Of a DNA stretch of 64,000 bases, positions 28,130 through 42,085 are shown one piece after another (the first letter of the stretch is position 1; each line of letters opens with the position of its first letter). Under the pieces are notes generated by a model. It made no database searches, was not told where the DNA came from, and worked only from the letters and a program-made list of their open reading frames with translations. Both the position numbers and the translations under genes were made by a program. The stretch is from Chrysomallon squamiferum (taxonomy: Eukaryota; Mollusca; Gastropoda; Neomphalida; Peltospiridae), in contig CM022674.1 in assembly GCA_012295275.1 (NCBI GenBank), forward strand, positions 6,605,936 to 6,669,935. Direction: 5' to 3'.

Positions 28130-31100
28130 CATAATAATAATAGTAATAAAAACACTTACATTAAAGTCTTGGTTATCAATCAGACAGAAGCCACTGATTT
28201 GCTTAAGAAGGTCAAGAATTCCAAATGTCTTAGCAAACTCAGCAACCTTGTTGGAGAACTGAAACACAGAGACAAAACTACAACATCCCACACAGAGACT
28301 GAGCTAGACCAGGTTTTAGTTAAACTTCATTCATTTCTTTATAAATTCTAAATTACTTTTAATTAAAATAAAGTCCAGAAAACATTTATATACCCCCAAA
28401 AAATAAAAAAAAAAAAAAAAAAAATAAAACTTGTTTACTCGTTGGTAAATAACAATATAATAAGAGTAATTTAGTTAGGAGGAAGGAATCTTTTTACATT
28501 CAGACAGGACGGAGAGCATATACAAAGAATTAGTCAACAATTCACTATCTTCTACTTATTTTCATCATCAGAAACTAAGTCAGCTGCTTCTGTTCATTCC
28601 CATGTTAGCATGTAACTGATGTAGATATTCCATTTACACATACACAAATTTAGAGAATACACAAAAGTTTTCTTAAACAGCAAAACAAAAAAAAAAAAAA
28701 AAAAAATAAACTAAAACTCTCAGGCAGTTCTTCCTTCTGCAGACAAAATGTCTTTAATCCAACACACCAAATCCCAAGTTTTCAAAAAAACAATACAATA
28801 CTCACATGTTGCTGCTCTTTCTCTGGCAAAATCAACATGATGTCAAACAACATGTACAGGACAACAGCGTGTTTCTTATCTAGAGACACATCCAGCAACA
28901 GGTAGACAGCTAGCAGTGCCTGCAGGAAGTGAAAACATTTCTATTTTGTTATTTTCTATCTATGTGTAGTTTTAAGTCTTTATTTCTAGCCATTTCTGGA
29001 TTTTTTTTTTGGCATTAATGAATGTCTTAATGTTCTCTGAAACTCCCAAAATTATTAAGCATGACTGTTGATATTAAAATTTCAGTAATTAAATATTCTT
29101 ATCTTCTATACATTTTAAAGAAATCTCACTGACTCTAATAACTGTAGGGGCTTTGATTTTTGTTGTATTTTTTTTTTTTTTTTTTTTTTTTGTATCTTGA
29201 ACAACAACAACAAAACAAATAATCTAAAAATTAACACATTTACGTATTTAGAAGTAAAAAAAATTAGTTTTTCGACTTACATGAAGACTAGGAGGTGGGT
29301 AGAGTCCATTCCCACCCTCACGTTTCCACACAGCAGTGAGTTCCTGGCCGCAGCATTTAACCAACCCATCAATGAGAAGTAACTCTGTTCCCTTCATCTC
29401 ACTGAAACAGAAAAACACTTCAAATAACACACTACACACATCAACACAGTGTGATGTAATTTCATTAAAACCTTTCCTTGTTAACTGCAGAAAACACCAT
29501 GACTTTTAAATTTAAAACAAAATAACAAATTATAAAAATGAACAGATTGTGAAATAATTTCATTAACCTTTTCCCTGTTGACTACAGAAAACAGATTTAC
29601 ACCTTGACTTTTAAGTTTTCATTTCTCCTACAGTGACAAATTAGCAGTCATGGTTCACTGATTGTAACACAGTCTTGTAACTCTATTTTCATCAGTCCAG
29701 ATAGTGCCAGAATATCTTCTACCATAGTTTAAATTTTTCATTAATTCAACTTAATAGTCTGCTATTTATTTATTTTATTTATTTTATTTATTTATTATAT
29801 TATTTAATAATTAATTTAAAAAAACAAACAAGGATGCTGACAACATCATCGCTGATGTTATTTCTGTCTCACCTCTGCAGCTGTCGTATGGCAGAGCGAC
29901 GAGTGTCGTAGATACGTTCCAACTTGCAGTATGGATAACAGAACAATGAACTTGTGTCAGATACCACATCTGTACATAAGTAAATAAATTAATTATTAAA
30001 CAAATAAAATAAATAAATAAATAAATAAAAATATAAATAAATAAATAAATAAATAAAAAGTAAATAAAAAATAAAAATAAAGCAGATAAATAAATAAATA
30101 AATAGATAGATAGTAAATTAATAATAAATAAATAAATAGTAAATAAAAATTAAAAATAAAGCAGATAAATAAATAATTAGATAGATAGATAGTAAATTAA
30201 TAATAAATAAATAAATAGTAAATAAAAATTAAAAATAATATAATAAAAATAAAAGATAAAATAAATAATTAAATAAATAAATAAATAAATAAGTAAATAA
30301 AATAAAAAATTAAAAAATAAAATAAATAATAACAAATAACTATATATACAACAAATAAATAACTATATAACTAACTAACAAAATAAATAAATAAATAAAC
30401 TTTAGATAAACAGTGATAAAATAACTACTAAATAGATTTTTATCTAGATGAAAATTTTAAATTTTCAAAAATAAGTTCAAAGTAGAAATTAAATTTACCA
30501 TCATCCTCAGGTAGCAGTTTTGCATCAATGAACCAAAGAACAACCTGCAGCTGTTCACTCAACAGTGTCAACACTCTTTGTTTGTTAGTCAACTCCAGCA
30601 AACCTGAAATTATTTAGTAATCTACATAATTTCTTACACACATACAAGTTAGGCTTTATCCCTCCATATCGACCCTCCTTTTCCAACCCTAACCCTAACC
30701 CTTCTTCTTCTTCTTCTTTTCTCAATCTCTCTCTCTCTCATGTTGAACAAACATACAAACTGCTCTCTCTGACTCTCTATATATATATCTTTATATATGT
30801 GCACGCACGCAACACTCGTACACACACACACACACACACACCAGTCTTTCTTTCAGCAATAAAACTTTTATTTTTGATGACAAATCTAAACAATATCTAA
30901 AAACCAATTAAAGTTTATCTATGGATATAAAATCAGAAACTCCCAGTGAAAGATCAGTGTCACAATAAATCAATGTTCTCTAGAAGTATCATAAAACAAA
31001 CCCAAACGTATATTTTAACTGTAAGCATTAAGCATTTAGTTAAATCTGAAATACAAAATTCATAAACAAACTAGCAATTATACCAATAAAAAATAAAATC

Positions 31101-34100
31101 TATATTTATGACAAAACACAAACAAACTAAAGCAAACAAACAAAAAAACAACCGGGTCTCTAGATTACAATATGGCATGTCCACTGATACAAATACTTTC
31201 ATCTTACTACTGATAACGACACATATTTTAATAAATGAACATTTTTCTTAGACAAAACTTTTGAACATTAAATTAGAAACAAGACAATTACCTTGTTCTG
31301 TGCTTGGTGCTGAATGTAGCAGGTTAGCCAGAATTGTGAGCAGATTTGTGAATGTGCTGCTAGCTCGGTGAAGTGTGTGAAGTAACCGACTGTCTACTTG
31401 TTTTCCTGACCAGTCGTACAGACACTTAGCTGCAAATGTAAACACATTAAATTACTCTTACTATTTAATAACAAAATATATAAAGAATAATCAAAACACA
31501 TATTTTGAAGTTTGTAGTTTTGAGAGAGGAGGACTGAATGAATGGTAAGAAGGCAAAAAAGGTAAAAAGGAAGAGGTCAGAGAGAGAGAAAGAAAGAGAA
31601 AGGGAGAGAATGAGAATGAGAGGAAGAAAGTTTGAAAGAAAGAAGAAATAAAGATAAAAACTTGGCAGGGAGACAGTGTGAGAAAGTGAGATGGAGTCAG
31701 AGAGAGCAAGAATGAGTGCAAGAGAAAAATATGGAGAAAGACATCTAGAGGAAAATGGAAAGAGAAAGAATTACAGAGAGATTCGTAGAAAGACACAGGA
31801 AATAAATTACAAGTTTCTAACTAAAAAATACTTTCTTGCTAACTATCTGTGGTACTTACTGCTTTCATCAATGATTCTCTTCGTGTTGGAAACTTGATCC
31901 CAAGCCCAGTCAAGAATAAATTTCAGCGTGCAGCCCTGGTGGACAAACTCTGTAATAACAACAGCAATGACAGTAATATTAGTGGTGGTAGTTGTGGTTG
32001 CAGCAGTGTTGATACTAGTAGTAGTGATAGTGGAATAGCAACAGCAATAGTAATAGTGGAAGTGGGAGTAGTAGCAGAAGTATTAGCGGTAATAGTTGTA
32101 GTGACAGTAATAGTAATGGTGGTGGATAGCGGAGTAGCAACATAGTAGTTGTAGGGGCACTGGTATTAATATTTGTAGTAGTAGTGGTAGTTGTTGTAGT
32201 GGAAGTAGTATTAATAAATGTATTTGTAAATGTAGATGTAGTAGTAGTTGTAGAGGTAGTGGTAATTGATTGAATTAGTATCTGTTAGTAACTAGTACTG
32301 GTAGTTATAAAAGTAGTGGTAGTAGTAGTTATGAAAAAGTAATATTAACTGAAGTAGTCACAATAATTATAAGAGTTGTGTAAAATTAAATAGTTCACTG
32401 ATTAATAGAGAAAACCAAAAGATCAAAATGTAAAATAAAAATATAAAAGAATTTATTATTCATATTAAAACTGAACTACCTCCATCAGCCCAGACTTCGA
32501 TGCAGTCAACAATGAATGAAATCATTGGGTACTCCAAGACCATTGTTAGCAAACACTGTCTCTGAACAACCTATAAATAAAAAAATAAAAATAAATAAAT
32601 AAAATAAATAAAAAGTATTAATAAATGAATAAAAATATGCAAATCATTAAATATGTGAAGTAAGCCGGAAGTGAAATGTTTCTTGTTCAAATTAAGTTTT
32701 ATATTTAATGCCAAAAAATTATATATATAAATCAGTTTTGTTCAATAATAAAAGATAGTTATAGTCTGGTATATGCTTAATTTAAATGAAACTGATATTA
32801 AAAAAAATAAACAAACAAACAAACAAACCAATAAACAGAACAAAATAAATATCTAAAATTATTTTAAAAATTAAACCCATTCAAATCAAAAATTTCAGCC
32901 AGTGAGTAGTACATATGTTATAATTAATTAATTAATTTATTTGTTTATTTGTTTATTCATGCTATTTACCACATTAGAGGCAAGGGGTCCAATCTCATGT
33001 TTTGGAAGTAGTCCAAGTAGGACACAGGTGTTGTAGAGATCTCGTGGGTCCAGCAGACACATAGCACCTTTCTGTCTCATTTCATACAGCACCTAAAACA
33101 AAGACAGACATACATAGCACCTTTGTCTCATTTCATACAGCACCTAAAATATACAGACATAGACGATAACAGACACATAGACATCAGACACCTAATATAT
33201 ACAGACATAGACACGTGACAGATAGCACCTTTCTGTCTCATTTAATATAGCACCTAAAACACAAAGACAGACAGACACATAGCACCTTTCTGTCTCATTT
33301 CATACAGCAGCACGTGACAGACCTAAAACATAAAGCACCTAAAACATACACATGCACGTGACAGACACATAGCACCTTTCTGTCTCATTTCATACAGCAC
33401 CTAAAATAAAGACACATAAATAGCACTTTTGTCTCATTTCATACAGCACCTAAAATATACAGACATAGACACGTGACAGACACATAGCACCTTTCTGTCT
33501 CATTTCATACAGCACCTAAAATATACAGACACAGACACGTGACAGACACATAGCACATTTCTGTCTCATTTCATACAGCACCTAAAATATACAGACATAG
33601 ACACATGACAGACACATAGCACCTTTCTGTCTCATTTCATATAGCACCTAACATAAAGACAGACATACGACAGACAGACAATTAGCACCATGCTATCTAG
33701 TGTCACATAGCATCTGTAACATAAATACATACACAGACCCATGAACAACAGACAATATATATTTTACTCCACATATTTTATTTAAAATAAAATAAAATAA
33801 AATAAAATGAAGTGTTTTATCCCAGTAATAAATGAAATCATCACAGTAAATTATTATTTTCTAAATAAAAGTGTAAAATATAATTTCACAAAGGAGTTAT
33901 ATAAATCCTAAAAACAGAAATGTAAATTTACTTGTTTTTGCAGACCAAGAAATGAAGCAGTTATAATTCCAGTTTCCATCAGGCAAACAGCTTCTGAAAA
34001 AAAAAAAAAAAAAAAAAAAATTAAAAATAAAAATAGACAGAGAAAAACAAACTACCCAAAAATTCAGACTGCTAAATAAATTCTGTGAGATGGGAAATTC

Positions 34101-35622
34101 AAAAATTTTAGTTCGTTTATTAAAAAATGTTTGTGTGTGCCTCTTCTTAAAACATCAAACATAAAACTTTCATTTCTATAAAATCTATTATAAATAAGTC
34201 TGTGGATACATGAATATGAAATTTTTAATTTTTACAAACCAAAGGTCAGGGCAGATGGGTAAAAATGCTGCTCTGGTGGCAGGGGTGTGTTGTTGATAAA
34301 ACGTTTCACAGAATTCCTCTGAACATGTAGATTCTGAAAATATAAATAAATTAATAAATAAAAATATAAATAAATTAATAAATTAATAAATAAAAATATA
34401 AATAAATAAATAAAAATAAATAAAAATATAAATAAATAAATAAATTAATAAATAAAAATTATTATTATTATTATTATTCAGAGCTCACTGAAATAAAACT
34501 CTTTTCTAAATAACAGTAATATGATAAATAAATATAATTACTCGGTTTTAAATGGTATCAAATTGTATTTTAAATAATAAGAATAAGAAGAAGAAGGAGT
34601 AAATATGATTCAGCTTTCATTGAAATGAAACAGTATTCTAAATAATAATGATGATGATAATGATGATAACAAAAAATGAAATTTTTCAGTTTTCAATGAA
34701 ATCAAATTAATTCTAAAAGATGCAGGTTTTATTTTAAAAACAAAACAGTTTTTTTAGCCCTATATACAAGAAATACATAAACTGCTTTGCAATAAATACT
34801 GCCTGCTTTTTTTCTATTTTCTTTTTTTTTCCTTTGTATTTTTTCAGACTAAACATTCTCAGGCTTGCTTCTGTAAAGAAACTCTGAACAGCATCCACAC
34901 TGAGCTGTGAATAATTTTACGAACAGTTAATAATTTTTAATAATGTCTGCATCGTTTGAAAGAAAAAAATCAATATTCTTTTACATTTTGAAAAAATAAA
35001 TTAATATTCTTTACAATTTTTGCCACAATTAAATTTTATTAGAATTATCAGTATGAGTTGTTTAGAGTGACAAATAAAAGGTTTTTGAAAACAACTTACC
35101 AACATGACATCTGGCAGTGCAATGTCTGTGATATCGTTTAGTCGGTAGACAGCAAAGTAAGAACATATTTCCTTGTACACTGCCCCAAATCTGTTTACAG
35201 GGTTTTAAATGTTTGTTATTTTTATTTCACTTCTTTTATTTCAGTGACTTTTTAGTTATTTTACCAAACTGTTGTTTTGTTACTTCATTAAGTATTTATA
35301 TTCTTTGTAACTTTTGTTTAATATTTATAAAGTGCTTACAAGAAAATTATAAAATATATATTGATGATGATGACAATGAGGATAATAATAACAACACTAA
35401 CAATAAACAACAATCACTATGACAATAACAGTTATACTTAAAAATTATGATAACAATAATAATAAAGTATTTAATATTAACCAATTACAAGAAATATTAA
35501 AGACAACTAATAATAACAAAAACATTAATGATAACAATCATATAATATTATTATAATAATAAAAAGAAAATTAAGTAATAATAATAATAATCATGAAATA
35601 ATAACAACAGTAAGTAATAACA

Positions 35623-35662
<40 letters not shown>

Positions 35663-38600
35663 CAACAATAACAATAATAACAATAACAATAATAACAAAT
35701 TACTTGATAGTTGATGGCATTTGTGCATGGTACCATCTGTTAATGTCAAACAAGGCAAGAAAATAATTAGATTTGTCACTGGGACCACTGTCCTGGGCTT
35801 CCCAAACAATCACACACAGAGAAAGATCTGGACCATGGCACGCTGTAATAATAATAATTATTTAAAATATTAATATATATATATATGTATTACTTTTATT
35901 AGACAACAATTCAATTTAATTTCAATGATATTTATTTATTTATTAGTTTTTTGGCATCGAACACTGTTATTTGAAAACCTGTATAGAGTTCAGTCTGTGG
36001 GTTACTCCTTCTCAATAACTAACAAGTGTTCTTTTTTTAACACCTTCTCATATACGGTACAGCTTGTACCATACTTAATAAAACCAGATACAAGAGAGAG
36101 ACTGATAAGAAAAAACAAAATGTGTAATAAATCTTTCCCTAATTATTCAGTACAATCTGTCTAAAATCATTTTAAAATGTTTATTCTACAATATCAAAGA
36201 CTAATTAGTTAACATTTTTAACAAACTTGCCCTCTTCAAAGGACTCATTTTCGGGCAGGACAGCTGGGGGGGTGTAGAGTGGATCAACGAGCGTGTAACA
36301 TGAAACAATCTGACTCATCCACGTGTTCTGCTTGGACAATCCACCAAATGGATCCACAAGCAGCTCGTATTCCAGTCGCAGACACACAGTCTCCAGTTCC
36401 TACCAGATAAAATTAGTTTCTTTAAAATTTAGAATAACCAAGAGCCAAAAATCAGACTGGGCCAAAAAAAAAAAAAAAAAAAATAATAAAATAAAAAAAT
36501 CAAACAAATAATAATAATAATAATAATTTTGTAAAGACCCTGTCTATAAATAAAATATAGGAAAAATACTGATTGTTAAAAGAAAAGAAAATAAATATTT
36601 GTAAAGACCCAATAAAAAAAAAAAAAAAAAAGAAAGAAAACATGAAAATAATGATAATCCTTTTATACATGAATGTTTTAAAATACTTTTAATTGTTTAT
36701 AAACCGTTTTAATTATGACAATTTGTAAACGATATAGATCCAGACATGATTTTTCTTTGGTCCCAAAATTACTTCAGTAATATAAAGGTGAAGACTTCTT
36801 TTCTTAAAAGTAATTTTTATAATCTTGTAATGTCAGATTTAATATTATCAAAATACCTCGTAAAACACGCCATAACTGCTGTAGATGGTTTTCTTCCCAA
36901 AACAAAGCTGATACAGACACACTGTACTGATATTTTCTTGTCTGTAACATAAATTAAACATTTATTTTTTAAATATTTACTTCTGATTACATTTAACATT
37001 TCATGTAAATTTCCGAGCTATAAAATAAAAATCATTTTAAAATCATTTTAATTCTTTTTACATATAAAACATTTCTTATTCGAAAAATAACTAAATATGT
37101 CATCACTTAACACTTGTTCTTATAGTCTGAGCACGATTTAGATAATTCTCGTAACTACAAAATAAAGATAATTTGAAATATAACCTACTTTTTGTTGTAT
37201 TTAAAATACATTTCACAAAAACACATTTTCACAAATTAACAAGATTAAAGATTAAAATGATATTTAAATAAATATTACAATAATAAATAAAAGAAATGAT
37301 CAAATTTAGTTTTTTTCCAGAGAATTCTCTTTCTCAAGAGATAAAAATGTTCACTCTCACATTATTACATTTTATTACCTACCTACTTTTCAATTCAAAT
37401 TTTCAACCACACCAAATTTTCAAAGATAACTGCTTAACAGACATTTCTCACTATCAATAACACTTTTATTTTTTTTTTTTTTTTTTTTTTTACCCTGGTT
37501 GAATGAGGGAGTTATCTCTAGCCACCCAGAGATATGAAAAATTCTTTGGGTCATTTTCTGGCTCCTGGTATGTGAAGTGTGACACAGCATTTGGTTCTGG
37601 TTCAAGACGGCTGCAATACCTATCAAAAAAAAAAAATTTAATCAGAATTAAAATCAATAACAATTATTGAATGTTTGTATAAAAAAAAAAAAAAAAAATA
37701 AAAAATTAAATAGATAAAAACTATAACAACATCAACAACAACAATAATAATAAATAAAAAATAACAATAATACAAAATAATAACCTTTTAAAAATCTATA
37801 ATAAAACAATCAAGCTTAAATAATCAGTCTGAAATAATTTTAATTAGGTTAATTAATCATAAAATTCTCACTCATCTAATTAGAATTTTTTTTTTTAAAT
37901 GTACAAAATGGAATTTTATCTTTTAATCCTAAAAATGTCACTTAAACAGACAAGATTGTTTCTTGTGTCTACCTGTTTTATTAAATTATCTAAATATTTA
38001 TTTATTAATCTCTTCAAGTGATAAAATAAATACTTTCTGTTTACTTTCAAGAAATTGTTTGTTACTGGTTTTTTCTAAAAGTCCACCTCCAGTTTTTATA
38101 TTAAAATGAAACATTAATGATTTTATTTTATCATTTCATTCCACAAACAAAAAGAAAACTATTATACAAAATTCGTCTATTAATAATAATAAAATAATAA
38201 TAATAATAATAATTAATGAAAAAATAAAAATAATTAATGACACTTTGCTATAGTTCAAATACTTTTAATATAATTCTTTAACACCAATTACAAAATAATA
38301 ATGATCATCGTATCATCGTATGAATTAAATAAATTATCTAAGTCTCTGTAAACCTCGATTATCAACTTAGTTTCAAAATCAAAACTTACTCCATCACTGG
38401 ATTGTAAAGTTTCCACAGCTGAAACCCTCCAAAAGAAAAACCCACACAGAGAATACCTGCTTGCTGTACATACTGCAGACATGTCACAGATACACTGTCT
38501 GAAATGAACAAATTTATTTTTAAGTAAAAAATTAATTCAGCCACTAAATTCAGTCTAATTAATGGTTAAAGGTGGTTTAAATTTTCTTAACTAAAACACA

Positions 38601-41600
38601 TAAATTCAAGCAAAAAGGGGAAAGTAATTAAAGATTGAATTGTGTTTTATTAACAAAATAAAATCAATTATAATTAACACATTTATGGGATGAAACTTGA
38701 ACAAAATAAAGAGAATAAAATAAAGAGAGATAATGATGGACAATTCAATATATTAAATTTAAAATAATAATATTAATAATTTAAATACATCAGTCAAAAA
38801 AAAATAATAAAAAAAAATGAATATAATAATAATATTTTTATAGTAAAAGTAAACTTATTATTTTAATAATAAAACTGAAAATAATAACAACTATTGTTTC
38901 TAAAATGAATAAATGTAATCTTTATCATAACTACAACTATTTCATTCTTAATTTGAACATAATGGATCCCACAGTTTTTAGTCTTTTTTAATGTTAAATA
39001 TCTCTCAAAGCATGAATTGTCTCAATCTGTTGATGATTTTGAAGACACCATCCAGAACATAAAATTATTAAAAAAATTACTGAATATAACTGAAATATTT
39101 TATGATTTATGGAAAAAAATTCTTAAGATCTAAACAAAGATGCCAAGTTAAAGTTGCCAGATTTTTCTGTATGAATTTCTATACTTTAAAAAATAAAATA
39201 AGAGAAATTTACCAGTTTTAAACTTTTTAACAACAGAGTTGTCAGGACGATAAAAAGTGAAACTACCATGTGAACAACATTCCTCTGAAATAAAACAAAA
39301 CAAAGTTAAATTAAAACTTTAAAAACCAAATAAAATTTAAATTAAACTATAATGGTATATGTATATAAATTCAAATAATGACAATAAACTTCAAACAAAT
39401 TAAACTTAAATAAAACATTTAAATAATAATCATAAAATTCAAGTAAAATAAATATAAACAGGAATACTGAACTTTAAACTAAATAAATTCATATGAACCA
39501 TAAATAAAATTTAAGTTGTAATAAATTTCAAGTAAATTAAACATGAACTGAATTACTGAACTAGAATAAATTCAGAGAATTTTTTTAAAATAAATAATAA
39601 TAATTAATAATAATAACAACAATAAATAATAACATTAATTAAAATAATAAATATAGTAATTAAAAAAACATAATACATTTATTAATTTGAAATGTTTTCA
39701 AAACGTTCAGAGACTGAAATGAAAATACATAAGCAAACTTCTTTGGTTTTTTTTCTATGTATATTTATTATTTACTACCATGTCATTTAACAGCACAACA
39801 AAAATTCTGACTAAATCTTTGCAAAACTAAAACTCCAACAAAACCTTTGCTAAACCTTCAGTGACTGAAATGAAAATACATAAGCAAACCATTTTCTTTT
39901 ATTTATTTATTTTCGTTTTTTTTTTTCAACTTTTTTTTTTTATTATTGTTACTTTCTTTTAATAAATATTTAAGATTATTTATTAACATACCACTTAACA
40001 GCATGGCAAGGACCTGGCCTTTTATCAGAGCCTGTTGTCTCAGAAAGTGAACATCTCGTGAGCGTGGAGTGATGAGCTGCAGAGAGCAGGTTTTTTCTGT
40101 CTCATAATCATACTTTCTGTCAGTGCACATGTCTGAAAAATAAAAATAAAAAACACAAAATATAAAATTTAATAACACTTTTGAAAATGTCAAATCAGTC
40201 ATTTTTGTCTAATGTCAACAGATTTTCCTAATAGTTAAAAGTAAAAAAAAATAATAAAATAAAAGATTTGTATTTTTAATAACACCTGTCAGAATCAGTC
40301 ATTTTTGTTGAATAAATAAAACATTTTTAACCTATGTCAAGAGACTTTTGTCTAATATGCAAAATAGTAAAACACAAAATTTATTTTAAAAGCACCTGTG
40401 AAATCAGTCAATTGTTGTCTAATGAATAAACAAAACACTTTCACCTGTGTCAACAGCTTTTGCATTAATGCAGTTATATTTTGATAATATGATTTGTTCA
40501 CGTTTTTACAGAATTTTAGATAGTGACTGTTATCATAGTGTTAAAATGATTTTGATGTTTTCATGTCTCTAATTTTGTAGTTTACATTTATGGCAAACAC
40601 TCAGAACTCCTTTTTGAACGTATAGTTACTAATCATTTTATCTAAAATAGTATTAATATACTTGTTAATACTTTGAAAAACACATAATGAATATCTACTC
40701 TTAACTGCTGATGAATCTTTGTATACATGTTAGAACCCTGACTTAAAAATTAATTAAACAAATTAATTTTTTAAATGGTAGAGTTAAATATAATCCTTGT
40801 TACATAAAAACAGTTACGTCAAGAATATTTATACTTTACGGGTAACACAATTAATGAGATTGAATTTCGTCACCGAAGTAACAATTATTTTTAAAAGAAT
40901 ATAATTCAGAACAAACCAATGAGGTAAACACGGCCACTGTGAACTCCAACTGCAACAATACCATGAAATCCTTTCAAGTTGTTACAGATAGCCCAGCCTG
41001 GAAACTGATCTCCAGTCACCGTTAGAACAGTTGTCAAAGACATGACCTTGAAAAAAAAAAAAAAAAAAAATATATAAATAAATAAAGCCATAAAAAATAA
41101 AAAGATAATAATGAAATAAATATTTCAGACAAGAGTAACAGATTCATCAGTAATTACAGAAATGACTAACAGATCAAAAGCTCAATGACAGCATGTTGCT
41201 GTATGTTTCCCCATTCCAATCATTGTATAGCCAACTTGTTAATGGTACAGATAAAAACACCTTGTTGATAATATATAAAAATAGCTAATGGAGAACAAGA
41301 CATTTTCAGTCCCACAACACTAAGTTAAATAAATAAATAAGTAAACACATATATGAAGGAATAATAAAAAATAATACTAATAAATAAATAAAATAATATT
41401 TAAAAAAAAAAATAAACAAAAAAAAATAATAATAATAATAAAATAATATAAGAAAAATATATTAAAAGAATAAAAATAAAATAAAATAAAAATACATGAA
41501 AAAAAATAAAATAAAAAAAAATAAAAAAATAATAATAATAATAATAATAAATTAAACTAAAGAGAAAGAAGTCCTGGCTAAATAACTCAATAACAAGGAT

Positions 41601-41986
41601 TTAAAAACATTATTACCTTTTGTGGTATTTCAATCGTTTTCACAACACAAGACTTGAAGAAGTCAAACAGACAGACCATGCCTGTGTTGTAAGTGGCAAG
41701 ACCAACAATCAGCATCGTGATGTCGTTCACTTGGTACTCCTGTACAGTGGTGATGACAGTGCCCGAGTCTTTGGAAACGGAACCAAACTTCCACGTCGCT
41801 ACACGAGTACGTGACTTCGTGGTGAGAACCTCCAAGAACGGTCCATGGTACAGCCAAGAAAAGTTACCATCTGTAACACGAGATGAATTAAATGTTTTTA
41901 ACACAAAGTATTATTCATTATTTTTGGAGCACATGTTATTTGCCTTTTATGATTCCCATGAGAGAAAGAGTATTTATGTGTGCATA

Positions 41987-42085
<99 letters not shown>

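Larger units (their letters stand above)
24912..33092 (-). other. AHCTF1: ELYS coding exons 14-26: alpha-helical domain
   Basis: Exons in gene order: 32970-33092, 32480-32561, 31860-31949, 31292-31429, 30499-30603, 29873-29969, 29281-29401, 28806-28919, 28160-28258, 27192-27382, 26453-26547, 25694-25869 and 25049 down to about 24912. They encode about residues 530-1054. Family landmarks are LLDPRDLYNTCVLLGLLP, LKFILDWAWDQV, QVVLWFIDAKLLPEDD, LIDGLVKCCGQEL, YPPPSLH, GEHKMALRYM and LPLTDIEERHLV. Exon 26 is the exception: its last assembled codons run TIHEQR and then reach TAA, with no donor. The expected donor, AATTCACG|GTAAGT, is present only in tandem copies to the left (near 24620 and 24808). 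Confidence 0.9.

Noticed and set aside
31849-32145. A plus-strand frame with Ser/Asn/Gly and Val-rich protein.
   Set aside because: It overlaps ELYS exon 16 in antisense and a triplet-phased repeat, so it is an artefact.
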